Shown piece by piece: positions 13,727-21,102 of a stretch of 34,338 bases of DNA (position 1 is its first letter; each line of letters opens with the position of its first letter). The notes under the pieces are model-generated. The model saw nothing but the letters and a program-made list of their open reading frames with translations, had not been told where the DNA came from and did not search any database. Made by a program: the position numbers and the translations under genes. Location of the stretch: NCBI GenBank assembly GCA_016181565.1, contig JACOZA010000081.1, positions 1-34,338 on the forward strand. The letters run 5' to 3'. The DNA is from Candidatus Sungiibacteriota bacterium. Lineage in GTDB: Bacteria; Patescibacteriota; Minisyncoccia; Sungbacterales; JACQCQ01.

Positions 13727-16669
13727 CGCTATAACCCGAAAGCTATCGAGGCGAAATGGCAGAAGCGCTGGCTCGAGACCAAGACTTACGAGCCGAAATT
13801 GAAGTCCGCTAAAAAGCCGGTTCGACAAGCTCACGCCAAACCTTTCTATAACTTAATGATGTTTCCCTATCCGTCAGCCGAAGGTCTGCATGTGGGGAAC
13901 GTTTATGCTTTCACCGGGTCGGATATTTACGGCCGGTTTCAGCGCATGCGGGGAAATGACGTCTTCGAGCCCATCGGGCTTGACGGCTTCGGCATCCACT
14001 CGGAAAACTATGCATTAAAAATCGGCAAACATCCTGCCAAACAAGCCAAAGTTTCCGAGAAGAATTTCTATCGCCAATTATCCCAAATCGGGAACGGCTT
14101 TGCCTGGCGCGAACACTTGGAGACATATGACCCCGATTACTACAAATGGACTCAATGGATTTTTGTCCAGATGTTTAAAAAGGGTCTCGCCTATCGCAAA
14201 AAAGCCAAAGTGAATTGGTGTCCCTCGTGCCTCACCGTGCTCGCCGATGAGCAAGTTATCCAAGGACGGTGCGAGCGTTGCGAGACAGAAGTGGTAAAGC
14301 GCGACCTGGAGCAATGGTTTTTCAAAATTACCGATTATGCGGAGCGGCTGCTCGAGAATTTAAAAACCATCGATTGGTCGCCAAAGGTGAAAATTGCCCA
14401 GGCGGCTTGGATCGGAAAATCGGAGGGAGCGGAGCTGGAGTTCCCAGTAGTGACAAGTGACAAGAGACAAGAGACAAGTATCAAGGTGTTTACCACGCGG
14501 CCCGATACTTTGTTCGGCGCGACCTATATGGTGCTGGCACCCGAGCACCCGTTAATTGAAAATTTAAAATTAAAAATTAAAAATTGGGAAGAGGTTGAGG
14601 ACTATATAAAAAAATCCGCAAAAAAGTCGGAAATTGAGAGGACGGCCGAAACCAAAGAAAAGACCGGAGTGGAGTTGGAGGGCGTTAAAGCCGTTAACCC
14701 CGCAAACCAAGAAGAAATCCCAGTTTTTATTGCCGATTACGTTCTCGCGAGCTACGGCACGGGAGCTATTATGGCCGTCCCGGCGCACGACCAGCGGGAT
14801 TTCGCATTCGCACAAAAATTTAATCTCTCTGTTTGGCGAGTAATTAGAAAGAAGGAAGCTCCAATTAAAAGTTATTTGATGGGTGCCAAGGACGTCTCTG
14901 ATAAAGAATTAGCGACTTTAGGCATATCGATTATCAAAAAAACATCAGATGGAGATCGGAAAATTATTGTTCCCAAAACAAAACTTTCTGAGTATGAAAA
15001 TTTAGTTTCAAAAAAAATGACTCCTGGTTTCTGGAATGAGTACATAGGAGAAGAAGCAGTCTTTATCTTCAAACATAAAGACGGGAGCCTTGAAAGGCTC
15101 ACCTTAACTCCGGAAACTGAAAAACGTATCGATAAACTCGCAGCGGATTTTGTCGGCGAAGGCTGGAGTAAGTCTAGCGTCTGGAAATGGCTTGCGGAAA
15201 ATGATTGGTATGCGGATCTAATTATTCATACTGATCCAGGATTTCTCGAGAATTCTGGAAAATTTGACGGTCTGGAATCAGAAGAAGCCAAATGGGAGAT
15301 CACGAAATTTGTCGGGGGTGAGAAAAAGACCCAGTATCGACTCCGTGACTGGCTCATCTCCCGTCAGCGCTACTGGGGCCCGCCCATACCGCTTGTTTTC
15401 TGCGAAAACTGCGCGGATAAGGTTAGGAATCAGGAATCCCGCCTTCGCCGAAGCTTCGGCGGGCAGGCAGGAATCAGGAATATATTTAATAAAGGTGAAT
15501 TGGAGAATCCGGGGTGGATTGCCGTGCCGGAAAAAGATTTGCCCGTGAAGTTGCCGTTTGTCAAAAATTTTCGGCCGACGGGGACTGGGCAGTCGCCGCT
15601 CGCCTCCGTCAAATCTTTTTACGAGACAAAGTGTCCCAAGTGCGGCAAGACTGCCCGGCGCGAGACGGACGTATCAGACACTTTTCTTGATTCGGCGTGG
15701 TACTACCTCCGCTACCCTAGCATCGGAATGAAAAATTCAAAAATAAAAATTAAAAATGACAACGGAAAATATAAAATTGTAGAAATTCCCTGGAGTAGCG
15801 AAGTTACAAAAAAATGGTTGCCCGTCGAGATGTATATCGGCGGCGCGGAGCATTCGGTATTGCACCTTCTCTATTCACGGTTTCTTACCATGGTCTTTCA
15901 CGATTGGGGGCTGTTGGATTTTGGAGAGCCGTTTACCACATTTCGGGCGCACGGCCTCGTCATCAAAGACGGCGCCAAAATGTCAAAATCCAAAGGCAAT
16001 ATCGTGAATCCCGATGACTACATCAAGGCCTATGGCGCCGATGCTCTGCGGCTCTATCTCATGTTCATGGGACCGTTTCAGGACGGCGGCGATTTTCGCG
16101 ATTCCGGCATTGCCGGTCTCACGCGCTTTTTAAACCGTGTCTGGAAATTCTTTTCAGAAAAGTCAAAAGTTAAAAATCAAAAGTTAAAAATTCAAGCCGA
16201 AAGTCAAAATTTGGAGCGGATACTGCACCGCACCGTCAAAAAAGTCACCGCGGATATTGAAAGCTTGCGCTATAACACGGCCATTTCGTCTCTGATGATG
16301 CTCTTGAATGAATTTGAAGCCGCACCCGACGCAGTTTCACTGGAGGGGCAAAAGATATTTCTTAAGCTCTTAGCTCCCTTCGCGCCGCATATGACGGAAG
16401 AGCTGTGGTCTCACTTAAAAGAGAAAGGATCAATCCATAAATCCGCGTGGCCGGTTTTTGATCCGAGGCTGATTCGAGAAGAGACATTTGAACTCGTGGT
16501 GCAGGTAAACGGTAAAATGCGCGGTAAGATTCTCCTGCCGCAGGGAGTTTCTCAAGCCGATGCAGAAAAAGCGGCCAAGACCGATCCGCGATTGCGATCA
16601 ATGCTCGGCGGGATCGCAACGAGGAAAGTCATCTTCGTTCCCGGTCGGTTGATCAACTTTGTCATATGA
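13724..16669 (+). CDS. leuS: leucyl-tRNA synthetase, enlarged by inserted segments
   Basis: This enzyme charges tRNA-Leu and edits mischarged tRNA. Class I signatures are PYPSAEGLHVGN (HIGH with Asn at the last position, a variant I associate with some CPR LeuRS), FTTRPDTLFGATYMV and GTGAIMAVPAHDQRDF in the CP1 editing domain, RQRYWGPP, and KMSKSKGN. At 981 residues it is over 100 longer than common LeuRS. The extra length is an approximately 125-residue block in the editing domain (about 14858-15240; MTPGFWNEYIGEEAVFIF) plus several repeat-encoded stretches: PVRQAHAK near the start, SDKRQETS, NLKLKIKN, RLRRSFGGQAG, NSKIKIKN and SKVKNQKLKI. It starts inside the 3' arm of its leader and ends in an ATGA overlap with tsaC. 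Confidence 0.95.
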   Translation: MRYNPKAIEAKWQKRWLETKTYEPKLKSAKKPVRQAHAKPFYNLMMFPYPSAEGLHVGNVYAFTGSDIYGRFQRMRGNDVFEPIGLDGFGIHSENYALKIGKHPAKQAKVSEKNFYRQLSQIGNGFAWREHLETYDPDYYKWTQWIFVQMFKKGLAYRKKAKVNWCPSCLTVLADEQVIQGRCERCETEVVKRDLEQWFFKITDYAERLLENLKTIDWSPKVKIAQAAWIGKSEGAELEFPVVTSDKRQETSIKVFTTRPDTLFGATYMVLAPEHPLIENLKLKIKNWEEVEDYIKKSAKKSEIERTAETKEKTGVELEGVKAVNPANQEEIPVFIADYVLASYGTGAIMAVPAHDQRDFAFAQKFNLSVWRVIRKKEAPIKSYLMGAKDVSDKELATLGISIIKKTSDGDRKIIVPKTKLSEYENLVSKKMTPGFWNEYIGEEAVFIFKHKDGSLERLTLTPETEKRIDKLAADFVGEGWSKSSVWKWLAENDWYADLIIHTDPGFLENSGKFDGLESEEAKWEITKFVGGEKKTQYRLRDWLISRQRYWGPPIPLVFCENCADKVRNQESRLRRSFGGQAGIRNIFNKGELENPGWIAVPEKDLPVKLPFVKNFRPTGTGQSPLASVKSFYETKCPKCGKTARRETDVSDTFLDSAWYYLRYPSIGMKNSKIKIKNDNGKYKIVEIPWSSEVTKKWLPVEMYIGGAEHSVLHLLYSRFLTMVFHDWGLLDFGEPFTTFRAHGLVIKDGAKMSKSKGNIVNPDDYIKAYGADALRLYLMFMGPFQDGGDFRDSGIAGLTRFLNRVWKFFSEKSKVKNQKLKIQAESQNLERILHRTVKKVTADIESLRYNTAISSLMMLLNEFEAAPDAVSLEGQKIFLKLLAPFAPHMTEELWSHLKEKGSIHKSAWPVFDPRLIREETFELVVQVNGKMRGKILLPQGVSQADAEKAAKTDPRLRSMLGGIATRKVIFVPGRLINFVI
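13819..13835 (+). repeat. GGTTCGACAAGCTCACG unit inside leuS
   Basis: This encodes the extra residues PVRQAH between the N-terminal helix and the FYNLMMFPYPS motif. I recognise the unit as a common dispersed repeat in CPR-type genomes, but this is from memory and was not searched. Confidence 0.4.
14449..14478 (+). repeat. GACAAG-type tandem repeat inside leuS
   Basis: AGTGACAAG, TGACAAG, AGACAAG, AGACAAG in tandem encode TSDKRQETS just before FTTRPDTLF. The 13-mer GACAAGAGACAAG recurs, reversed, in the parB-rel intergenic region. Confidence 0.8.
14558..14587 (+). repeat. A-rich repeat inside leuS, first copy
   Basis: ATTAAAA-type units encode NLKLKIKN within the editing domain. Two further A-rich stretches in the same gene (15729-15758, 16158-16192) encode similar peptides. 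Confidence 0.6.
15426..15481 (+). repeat. palindromic repeat flanked by direct repeats inside leuS
   Basis: A GC-rich palindrome (15438-15463; arms CCCGCC...GAAGC and GCTTCGGCGGG) lies between two copies of GGAATCAGGAAT (15426-15437 and 15470-15481). It adds VRNQESRLRRSFGGQAGIRN in frame between the CENCADK and NPGWIAVPEKDL segments. The direct repeats look like a duplicated unit or target-site signature. Confidence 0.85.
15729..15758 (+). repeat. A-rich repeat inside leuS, second copy
   Basis: This encodes NSKIKIKN. It is very similar to the 14558-14587 stretch and different in base composition from the flanking sequence. Confidence 0.55.
16158..16192 (+). repeat. A-rich tandem repeat inside leuS, third copy
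   Basis: CAAAAGTTAAAAAT occurs twice back to back (16164-16177 and 16178-16191), encoding SKVKNQKLKI at the start of the anticodon-binding region. Confidence 0.75.
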
Positions 16670-17313
16670 ATGTCATTCAGTTGAATGAAAAAACACACCA
16701 CGGCGTACTTTTTGAAGCCGTACGCGTGGTGAAAGCTGGCGGCGTTATTTGTTATCCCACGGATACGATCTACGGCCTCGGCGGGAATGCGCTTGAGGCA
16801 GGAGTCGCGCGGCGTATCAGGCGCATCAAAAAGCGCCCCGAAGAAAAAGGCATGATTATTTTGGTAAGAGATGTGACCATGGCGCGAATGTATGCTTATA
16901 TTGATCTCTGGACCGAAACACTCCTCGGAGATCTCTGGCCCGGGCCGATCACTGTGGTACTCCAGAAAAAAGACACGATGCCGGATATTGTCTCCGGCGG
17001 CAAGGAAACCATCGCGCTTCGCATGCCCCATTTCTTATTTGTGAACGAGCTTGCCAAGCAAATTGACTTTCCCCTGATTGCCACCTCCGCTAACGTCTCG
17101 GGAGACTCTAACCAGCCGCGCACACTCGCGTCATTTTTAGCGGCGATGCGGTCCGCCCGGTACAAACCCGATTTGGCGATTGATGCGGGAGAACTGCCCA
17201 ATCATGAGCCCTCGACAGTCCTCGATCTCACCAATCGCAAGAACCCGGTGATTCTGCGCCACGGCGTACTGTCAAAGTCAGACCTTGACCAGATGCTCGC
17301 CAAACATTTATGA
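16666..17313 (+). CDS. tsaC: threonylcarbamoyl-AMP synthase (Sua5/YrdC/YwlC family)
   Basis: The protein makes threonylcarbamoyl-AMP from Thr, bicarbonate and ATP for the t6A37 modification of ANN-decoding tRNAs. The 215-residue protein has YPTDTIYGLGGNA, the family's KKRPEEKGMIILV signature, IALRMPHF, and the ATSANVSGD motif near residue 140. It lacks the extra C-terminal Sua5 domain, so it is TsaC-sized. It is coupled to leuS by ATGA (16666-16669), and its own stop was part of an ATGA start for glyA before the 47-bp duplication. The neighbours are translation and one-carbon genes, which fits tRNA modification. Confidence 0.94.
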   Translation: MNVIQLNEKTHHGVLFEAVRVVKAGGVICYPTDTIYGLGGNALEAGVARRIRRIKKRPEEKGMIILVRDVTMARMYAYIDLWTETLLGDLWPGPITVVLQKKDTMPDIVSGGKETIALRMPHFLFVNELAKQIDFPLIATSANVSGDSNQPRTLASFLAAMRSARYKPDLAIDAGELPNHEPSTVLDLTNRKNPVILRHGVLSKSDLDQMLAKHL

Positions 17314-17382
17314 GGGAGAGTATTTCAAAAAGATTCCAGATGCTCGCCAAACATTTATGAGGGAGAGTATTTCAAAAAGATT
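17289..17382 (+). repeat. perfect 47-bp tandem duplication across the tsaC/glyA junction
   Basis: Bases 17289-17335 and 17336-17382 are identical. Each copy contains the end of tsaC, the ATGA overlap and the first codons of glyA. Because 47 is not a multiple of three, the start in copy one runs 16 codons and then stops at the TGA of the ATGA in copy two. Confidence 0.98.
17310..17360 (+). CDS. 16-codon bridge ORF created by the duplication
   Basis: ATG at 17310 overlaps the tsaC stop. The frame reads MRESISKRFQMLAKHL and ends at the TGA (17358-17360) that overlaps the glyA ATG at 17357. It offers two successive ATGA couplings. It is probably an accident of duplication rather than a functional peptide. 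Confidence 0.4.
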   Translation: MRESISKRFQMLAKHL

Positions 17383-18631
17383 GAAGAAAGCTGATCCGGC
17401 GGTTGCGAATATACTGGCACAAGAGATTTTGCGCCAAGAAGAAACGCTGGACCTCATCGCATCTGAAAATATTGCCTCTCCCGAAGTTCGTGAACTGGTT
17501 GGGTCGGTACTCGCGAACAAATATTCCGAAGGCTATCCCGGCCGGAGGTATTATCCGGGGAATGTGAATGTAGATGCGATTGAAACTTTGGCGCAAAATC
17601 GAGCACGCAAGGCATTTCATCTGAATCAGGCATGGCATGTGAATGTGCAGTCCTATTCCGGTTCTCCCGCTAACATCGCGGTCTTCCTTGGTTTGATGAA
17701 ACCGGGCGAGAAGCTGATGGGGATGGCCTTAGCCTCCGGCGGGCATCTGACGCACGGGCACAAAGTCAGCGCTTCGGGCATTTTGTTTCGCAGTGTCGCC
17801 TACGGCGTGGATCAGAAGACCGGTCTGATTGACTACAATGAAGTCGAGCGGATTGCCCAAAAAGAAAAACCGCGCTTGATTGTCTCGGGCCTGACCGCTT
17901 ATCCGCGTGCCATTGATTTTAAGAAGTTTGGCGCTATTGCCAAAAAAGTTGGCGCCTATCATGTGGCGGATATATCACATATTGCTGGGTTGATTGCGGC
18001 AGGGCTCCATCCATCGCCGTTTCCTTATGCCGATGTGGTGACAACCACGACGCACAAAATTCTGCGCGGGCCGCGTGGGGCAGTAATATTTACTAAGCAA
18101 CAAGCAATAAGCAATAAGCGACACGGAGCAAACATTTCCGACAAAATTGACCGGGCAGTTTTCCCCGGTCTTCAGGGCGGGCCGCATGATAATGTGACGG
18201 CGGCGATTGCCTACACCTTTGGTCGAGTTGCAACCCCAGCGTACAAAAAATACGCACGGTTGGTGCTGGAAAACGCCAAAGCCCTAGCTCAAGTTTTAAT
18301 TGAAGAGGGGTTTACGTTGGTGACCGGAGGAACGGCAAACCATATGATGCTTCTCGACTTGCGGCCGCTCGGCCTTAATGGGTTTGAGGCGGAAAAGCTT
18401 CTCGAGCGCACCGGAATTATTGCTAACCGTAACAGTATTCCGGGCGATGCTTCACCATTTCGCCCCTCGGGCATTCGCCTTGGTACGCCTGCCATCACGA
18501 CGCGGGGGTTGCGGCCGCGTCATATGCCGCAAATCGCCCAATGGTTTTCGCGCGTTTTGATCGGCGGCGAAAATCCGGAAAAAGTCGGCCGTGAAGTGAA
18601 AAAGTTTTTGACCAAATTACCTGTTAATTAA
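17357..18631 (+). CDS. glyA: serine hydroxymethyltransferase
   Basis: A PLP enzyme that converts serine plus tetrahydrofolate to glycine and 5,10-methylene-THF. I choose ATG 17357 (MRESISKRLKK), the start in the second duplication copy, giving 424 residues. Family landmarks are LIASENIASPEVRE, YSEGYPGRRYYPGN, SGGHLTHGH, the PLP lysine in TTTHKILRGPRGAV, and AVFPGLQGGPHDN. A repeat at 18094-18123 adds about eight residues (KQQAISNKR) directly after the RGPRGAVIF strand. It is followed after three bases by ddl. With folD downstream it forms a one-carbon pair. Confidence 0.95.
   Translation: MRESISKRLKKADPAVANILAQEILRQEETLDLIASENIASPEVRELVGSVLANKYSEGYPGRRYYPGNVNVDAIETLAQNRARKAFHLNQAWHVNVQSYSGSPANIAVFLGLMKPGEKLMGMALASGGHLTHGHKVSASGILFRSVAYGVDQKTGLIDYNEVERIAQKEKPRLIVSGLTAYPRAIDFKKFGAIAKKVGAYHVADISHIAGLIAAGLHPSPFPYADVVTTTTHKILRGPRGAVIFTKQQAISNKRHGANISDKIDRAVFPGLQGGPHDNVTAAIAYTFGRVATPAYKKYARLVLENAKALAQVLIEEGFTLVTGGTANHMMLLDLRPLGLNGFEAEKLLERTGIIANRNSIPGDASPFRPSGIRLGTPAITTRGLRPRHMPQIAQWFSRVLIGGENPEKVGREVKKFLTKLPVN
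18094..18123 (+). repeat. AAGCAATAAGCAATAAGC repeat inside glyA
   Basis: Tandem AAGCAAC/AAGCAAT units encode KQQAISNKR, absent from typical SHMT between the RGPRG strand and the AVFPG motif. The insertion keeps the frame. Confidence 0.7.
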
Positions 18632-18634
18632 TTC

Positions 18635-19831
18635 ATGCAAAAAAAGCTCCGGGTCGGAATATTATTTGGTGGGAGGTCGGCCGAGCACGAGGTCTCGATT
18701 CAGTCTGCCAAAAATGTTTTAATAGCCCTTGACAAAGAAAAATACGAGCCAGTTTTGATCGCAATCGATAAATCTGGTGGTTGGCATTTAGCGGACCCAG
18801 AAGCTCTGATTTCTGCCCCGGATATTAAAAATTCGAACGCTGTTGAGGCTCCGAAAAATAATGGAGTTGTTTTGGCGCAAGGAAAGACCCGCGGCGGCCA
18901 ATTAGTAAGCGTGGCTGACAGCGCCCGGGTCGCAAGTCACGTGGATGTGGTTTTCCCTGTGCTTCATGGGCCCTTTGGTGAGGACGGAGCGGTTCAGGGT
19001 CTTTTTAAGCTGGCTGGCGTGCCATTCGTAGGTGCTGGGATTTTGGGCTCGGCTGTAGGAATGGATAAGGATGTTATGAAGCGGCTACTTCGCGATGCGG
19101 GAGTCCCAATCGCAAAGTTTCTAGCATTCTCCCGCACTGAAATTCCACAGATACGGTTTGAAGACGTTAAGTCTGAACTTGGTCTGCCGCTTTTTGTGAA
19201 GCCGGCTAATCTTGGTTCTTCAGTCGGTATCAACAAAGTTAGAAACGAAGAAGACTTTAATCACGCCGTTCAGGATGCATTCCAGTATGACAACAAGATC
19301 TTGATAGAGGAATATATTGAAGGTCGCGAGATAGAGTGTTCTGTTTTAGGTAGTGATTCGCCAATTGCGTCGCTTCCGGGAGAGATCGTGCCTAATCACG
19401 ATTTTTATACTTATCAGGCGAAGTATCTGGATGAAAATGGGGCAACTCTCGAAGTCCCCGCTAAAATCTCGCAAAAAACAATAACTGAAATTCAAAAGCT
19501 GTCGGTTCGAGCTTTTAAGGTTTTGTGCCTTGAAGGGATGGCGCGAATTGACTTCTTTTTAAAACCCAGCGGCGAAGTTATTTTCAACGAGGCGAACACC
19601 ATTCCGGGCTTCACCAAAATCAGCATGTATCCTAAACTATGGGGAGTCAGAAATGAAACTAAAAACCTCATACCAGCCATTTGTGCCGAAATATCTTGTT
19701 CCAAACGTACCATTTTACAGCCAGCACTGGGATTTAGCGCGCTGGCAGGAGCTCGGCTTCCAAAGTTATCAAGACGCGGAGTACTGGGAGCGATCAAGTT
19801 GCGGGGCACTCTGCCTGAAAATGGCTATTGA
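18635..19831 (+). CDS. ddl: D-alanine-D-alanine ligase with lost C-terminus and out-of-frame tail
   Basis: An ATP-grasp ligase that makes D-Ala-D-Ala for peptidoglycan. GGRSAEHEVSIQSA, VFPVLHGPFGEDG, PLFVKPANLGSSVG, the omega-loop (HDFYTYQAKYLDENG) and EANTIPGFTKISMYPKLW are all present through Trp336. Family members end with about 25 more residues (a helix like SYPELIDRLIELA). Here the frame runs into 62 unrelated residues that overlap the next gene in another frame from 19653 to 19831. A deletion that joined ddl to the downstream gene explains this best. Active-site residues remain, so activity is possible but not assured. It is coupled to glyA by a three-base gap. Confidence 0.9.
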   Translation: MQKKLRVGILFGGRSAEHEVSIQSAKNVLIALDKEKYEPVLIAIDKSGGWHLADPEALISAPDIKNSNAVEAPKNNGVVLAQGKTRGGQLVSVADSARVASHVDVVFPVLHGPFGEDGAVQGLFKLAGVPFVGAGILGSAVGMDKDVMKRLLRDAGVPIAKFLAFSRTEIPQIRFEDVKSELGLPLFVKPANLGSSVGINKVRNEEDFNHAVQDAFQYDNKILIEEYIEGREIECSVLGSDSPIASLPGEIVPNHDFYTYQAKYLDENGATLEVPAKISQKTITEIQKLSVRAFKVLCLEGMARIDFFLKPSGEVIFNEANTIPGFTKISMYPKLWGVRNETKNLIPAICAEISCSKRTILQPALGFSALAGARLPKLSRRGVLGAIKLRGTLPENGY

Positions 19832-20285
19832 TGCCGGGCGAGTGAAAAATGCCGAGCCACCGTCTCCCGAGATTATTGACTATATCAAAACGGGTCAAGA
19901 AATCGGTGCTTATACGGATTCCCAAGGCTGGAGTCATCAAGGACTCGTGAACCTTGCGCGAGAGTTCGGCGCAACGGCTTCGGCCAGGTCTTATGTCAAC
20001 GAGGAGGAGCTAAAAAATTTGCTGGTTCGCGGCGTCTTGCCCATCGTTTCCATAAAATGGGGATTTCGTGCTGATAAAGCGTGGCGTGAGCGGATATTCT
20101 TTTGGAAAAAGCTTGGCGGGCACTTGGCGGTTGTTGTGGGATTTGAAGAAGAGCGCGGCATCCGCGGATTTTACGTGCATCATACTTCCAAAAAGGCAGA
20201 AAGAAATTGGGAGCATCGCTTTATTCCGATTCATCAATTTCGCGATAGTTACACCGGGCGCTGTATCGCGGTAGAAACTAAATAA
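19653..20285 (+). CDS. C39-like papain-fold cysteine peptidase
   Basis: The 210-residue protein has VPFYSQHWDL near the N-terminus, a catalytic-Cys context ERSSCGALCLKMA (Cys near residue 52), and a His context GGHLAVVVGFEE (around residue 155), with a conserved Asn/Asp-like HHTSKK following. The order is that of the C39 / C39_2 family, used as bacteriocin-leader peptidases or cell-wall-associated peptidases. No signal peptide or transporter domain is visible. The start codon lies inside the ddl reading frame and is preceded by GGGGAG at 19641-19646. Position next to ddl hints at a cell-envelope role, as inference only. Confidence 0.78.
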   Translation: MKLKTSYQPFVPKYLVPNVPFYSQHWDLARWQELGFQSYQDAEYWERSSCGALCLKMAIDAGRVKNAEPPSPEIIDYIKTGQEIGAYTDSQGWSHQGLVNLAREFGATASARSYVNEEELKNLLVRGVLPIVSIKWGFRADKAWRERIFFWKKLGGHLAVVVGFEEERGIRGFYVHHTSKKAERNWEHRFIPIHQFRDSYTGRCIAVETK

Positions 20286-20289
20286 ACCA

Positions 20290-21102
20290 ATGAATCTTTT
20301 TGACGGGAAACAGTTAGCAGGTCAGGTGCTTAAAGAGGCGCGGGAGTTGATGGGGGCGAAAAAACTCTCATTGGGGATTGTGGTGGCGGGAGATGACCCG
20401 GCGACGCGCGCTTTTGTTGCGCAAAAAGAAAAACGCGGCGCCGAGCTTGGCGTGGACGTGCGCGTATATGAGGAGTCGGTCAGTCAAACATCACGAAAAC
20501 TCCGGCGGCGCATCGCCGAGCTTGTGAAGAAAACAAAGCACGATGGATGGGTCGTGCAGTTGCCCCTCCCAGAAGGGATGAATACGCAGTATGTTCTGAA
20601 TGCGATTCCCGAAGTGAAAGATGTGGATGTCTTGAATCAAAAATCGGTCGGGGCGTTTGTCGCGGGGCGCGCTAAAGTATTGCCGCCGGTTGTTGGAGCC
20701 GTTAAGACACTTTTAGAGAGTCAAAATATCTCACTTGCGAACAAAAAAATTGTGCTTGTCGGCACCGGCCGGCTTGTGGGACGGCCGGTGGCTTTATGGC
20801 TGATTTCGCAAGATTTGCCGTTTAGCTCACTTACGTTTCAGTCACCTAATCTTTCGATATTAAAGGAAGCGGATATTATTATCAGTGGGGCGGGCCAACC
20901 CGGACTTATTCACGGCGAGATAGTCAAAGACGGAGCTGTCGTGATTGATGCTGGAACTTCGGAGCTTTCGGAAAAGCTCGTCGGAGATGTCGATCAAGCA
21001 AGCTTTGAATCTAAAGATGGATGGCTTTCGCCGGTTCCTGGGGGAGTAGGACCGTTGACGGTGGCATATATCTTTAAGAATCTTGCCGTGCTGGCTTTAT
21101 GA
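20290..21102 (+). CDS. folD: methylenetetrahydrofolate dehydrogenase / methenyl-THF cyclohydrolase
   Basis: The bifunctional enzyme makes 10-formyl-THF from 5,10-methylene-THF using NADP. The 270-residue protein has AFVAQKEKRGAELG with the catalytic Lys, GWVVQLPLPEGMN, VGTGRLVGRPVALWL in the nucleotide fold, IISGAGQPGLIHGEIVKDGAVVIDAG, and PVPGGVGPLTVAYIFKNL. It is slightly shorter than the usual 280-290. It lies four bases after the peptidase gene and overlaps the PAP2 gene by ATGA (21099-21102). Together with glyA it supplies formyl groups, for example for initiator tRNA. Confidence 0.95.
   Translation: MNLFDGKQLAGQVLKEARELMGAKKLSLGIVVAGDDPATRAFVAQKEKRGAELGVDVRVYEESVSQTSRKLRRRIAELVKKTKHDGWVVQLPLPEGMNTQYVLNAIPEVKDVDVLNQKSVGAFVAGRAKVLPPVVGAVKTLLESQNISLANKKIVLVGTGRLVGRPVALWLISQDLPFSSLTFQSPNLSILKEADIIISGAGQPGLIHGEIVKDGAVVIDAGTSELSEKLVGDVDQASFESKDGWLSPVPGGVGPLTVAYIFKNLAVLAL

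Noticed and set aside
17285..17356. Upstream TTG start for glyA
   Set aside because: It lies within the duplicated tsaC end; the second-copy ATG at 17357 begins the conserved protein.
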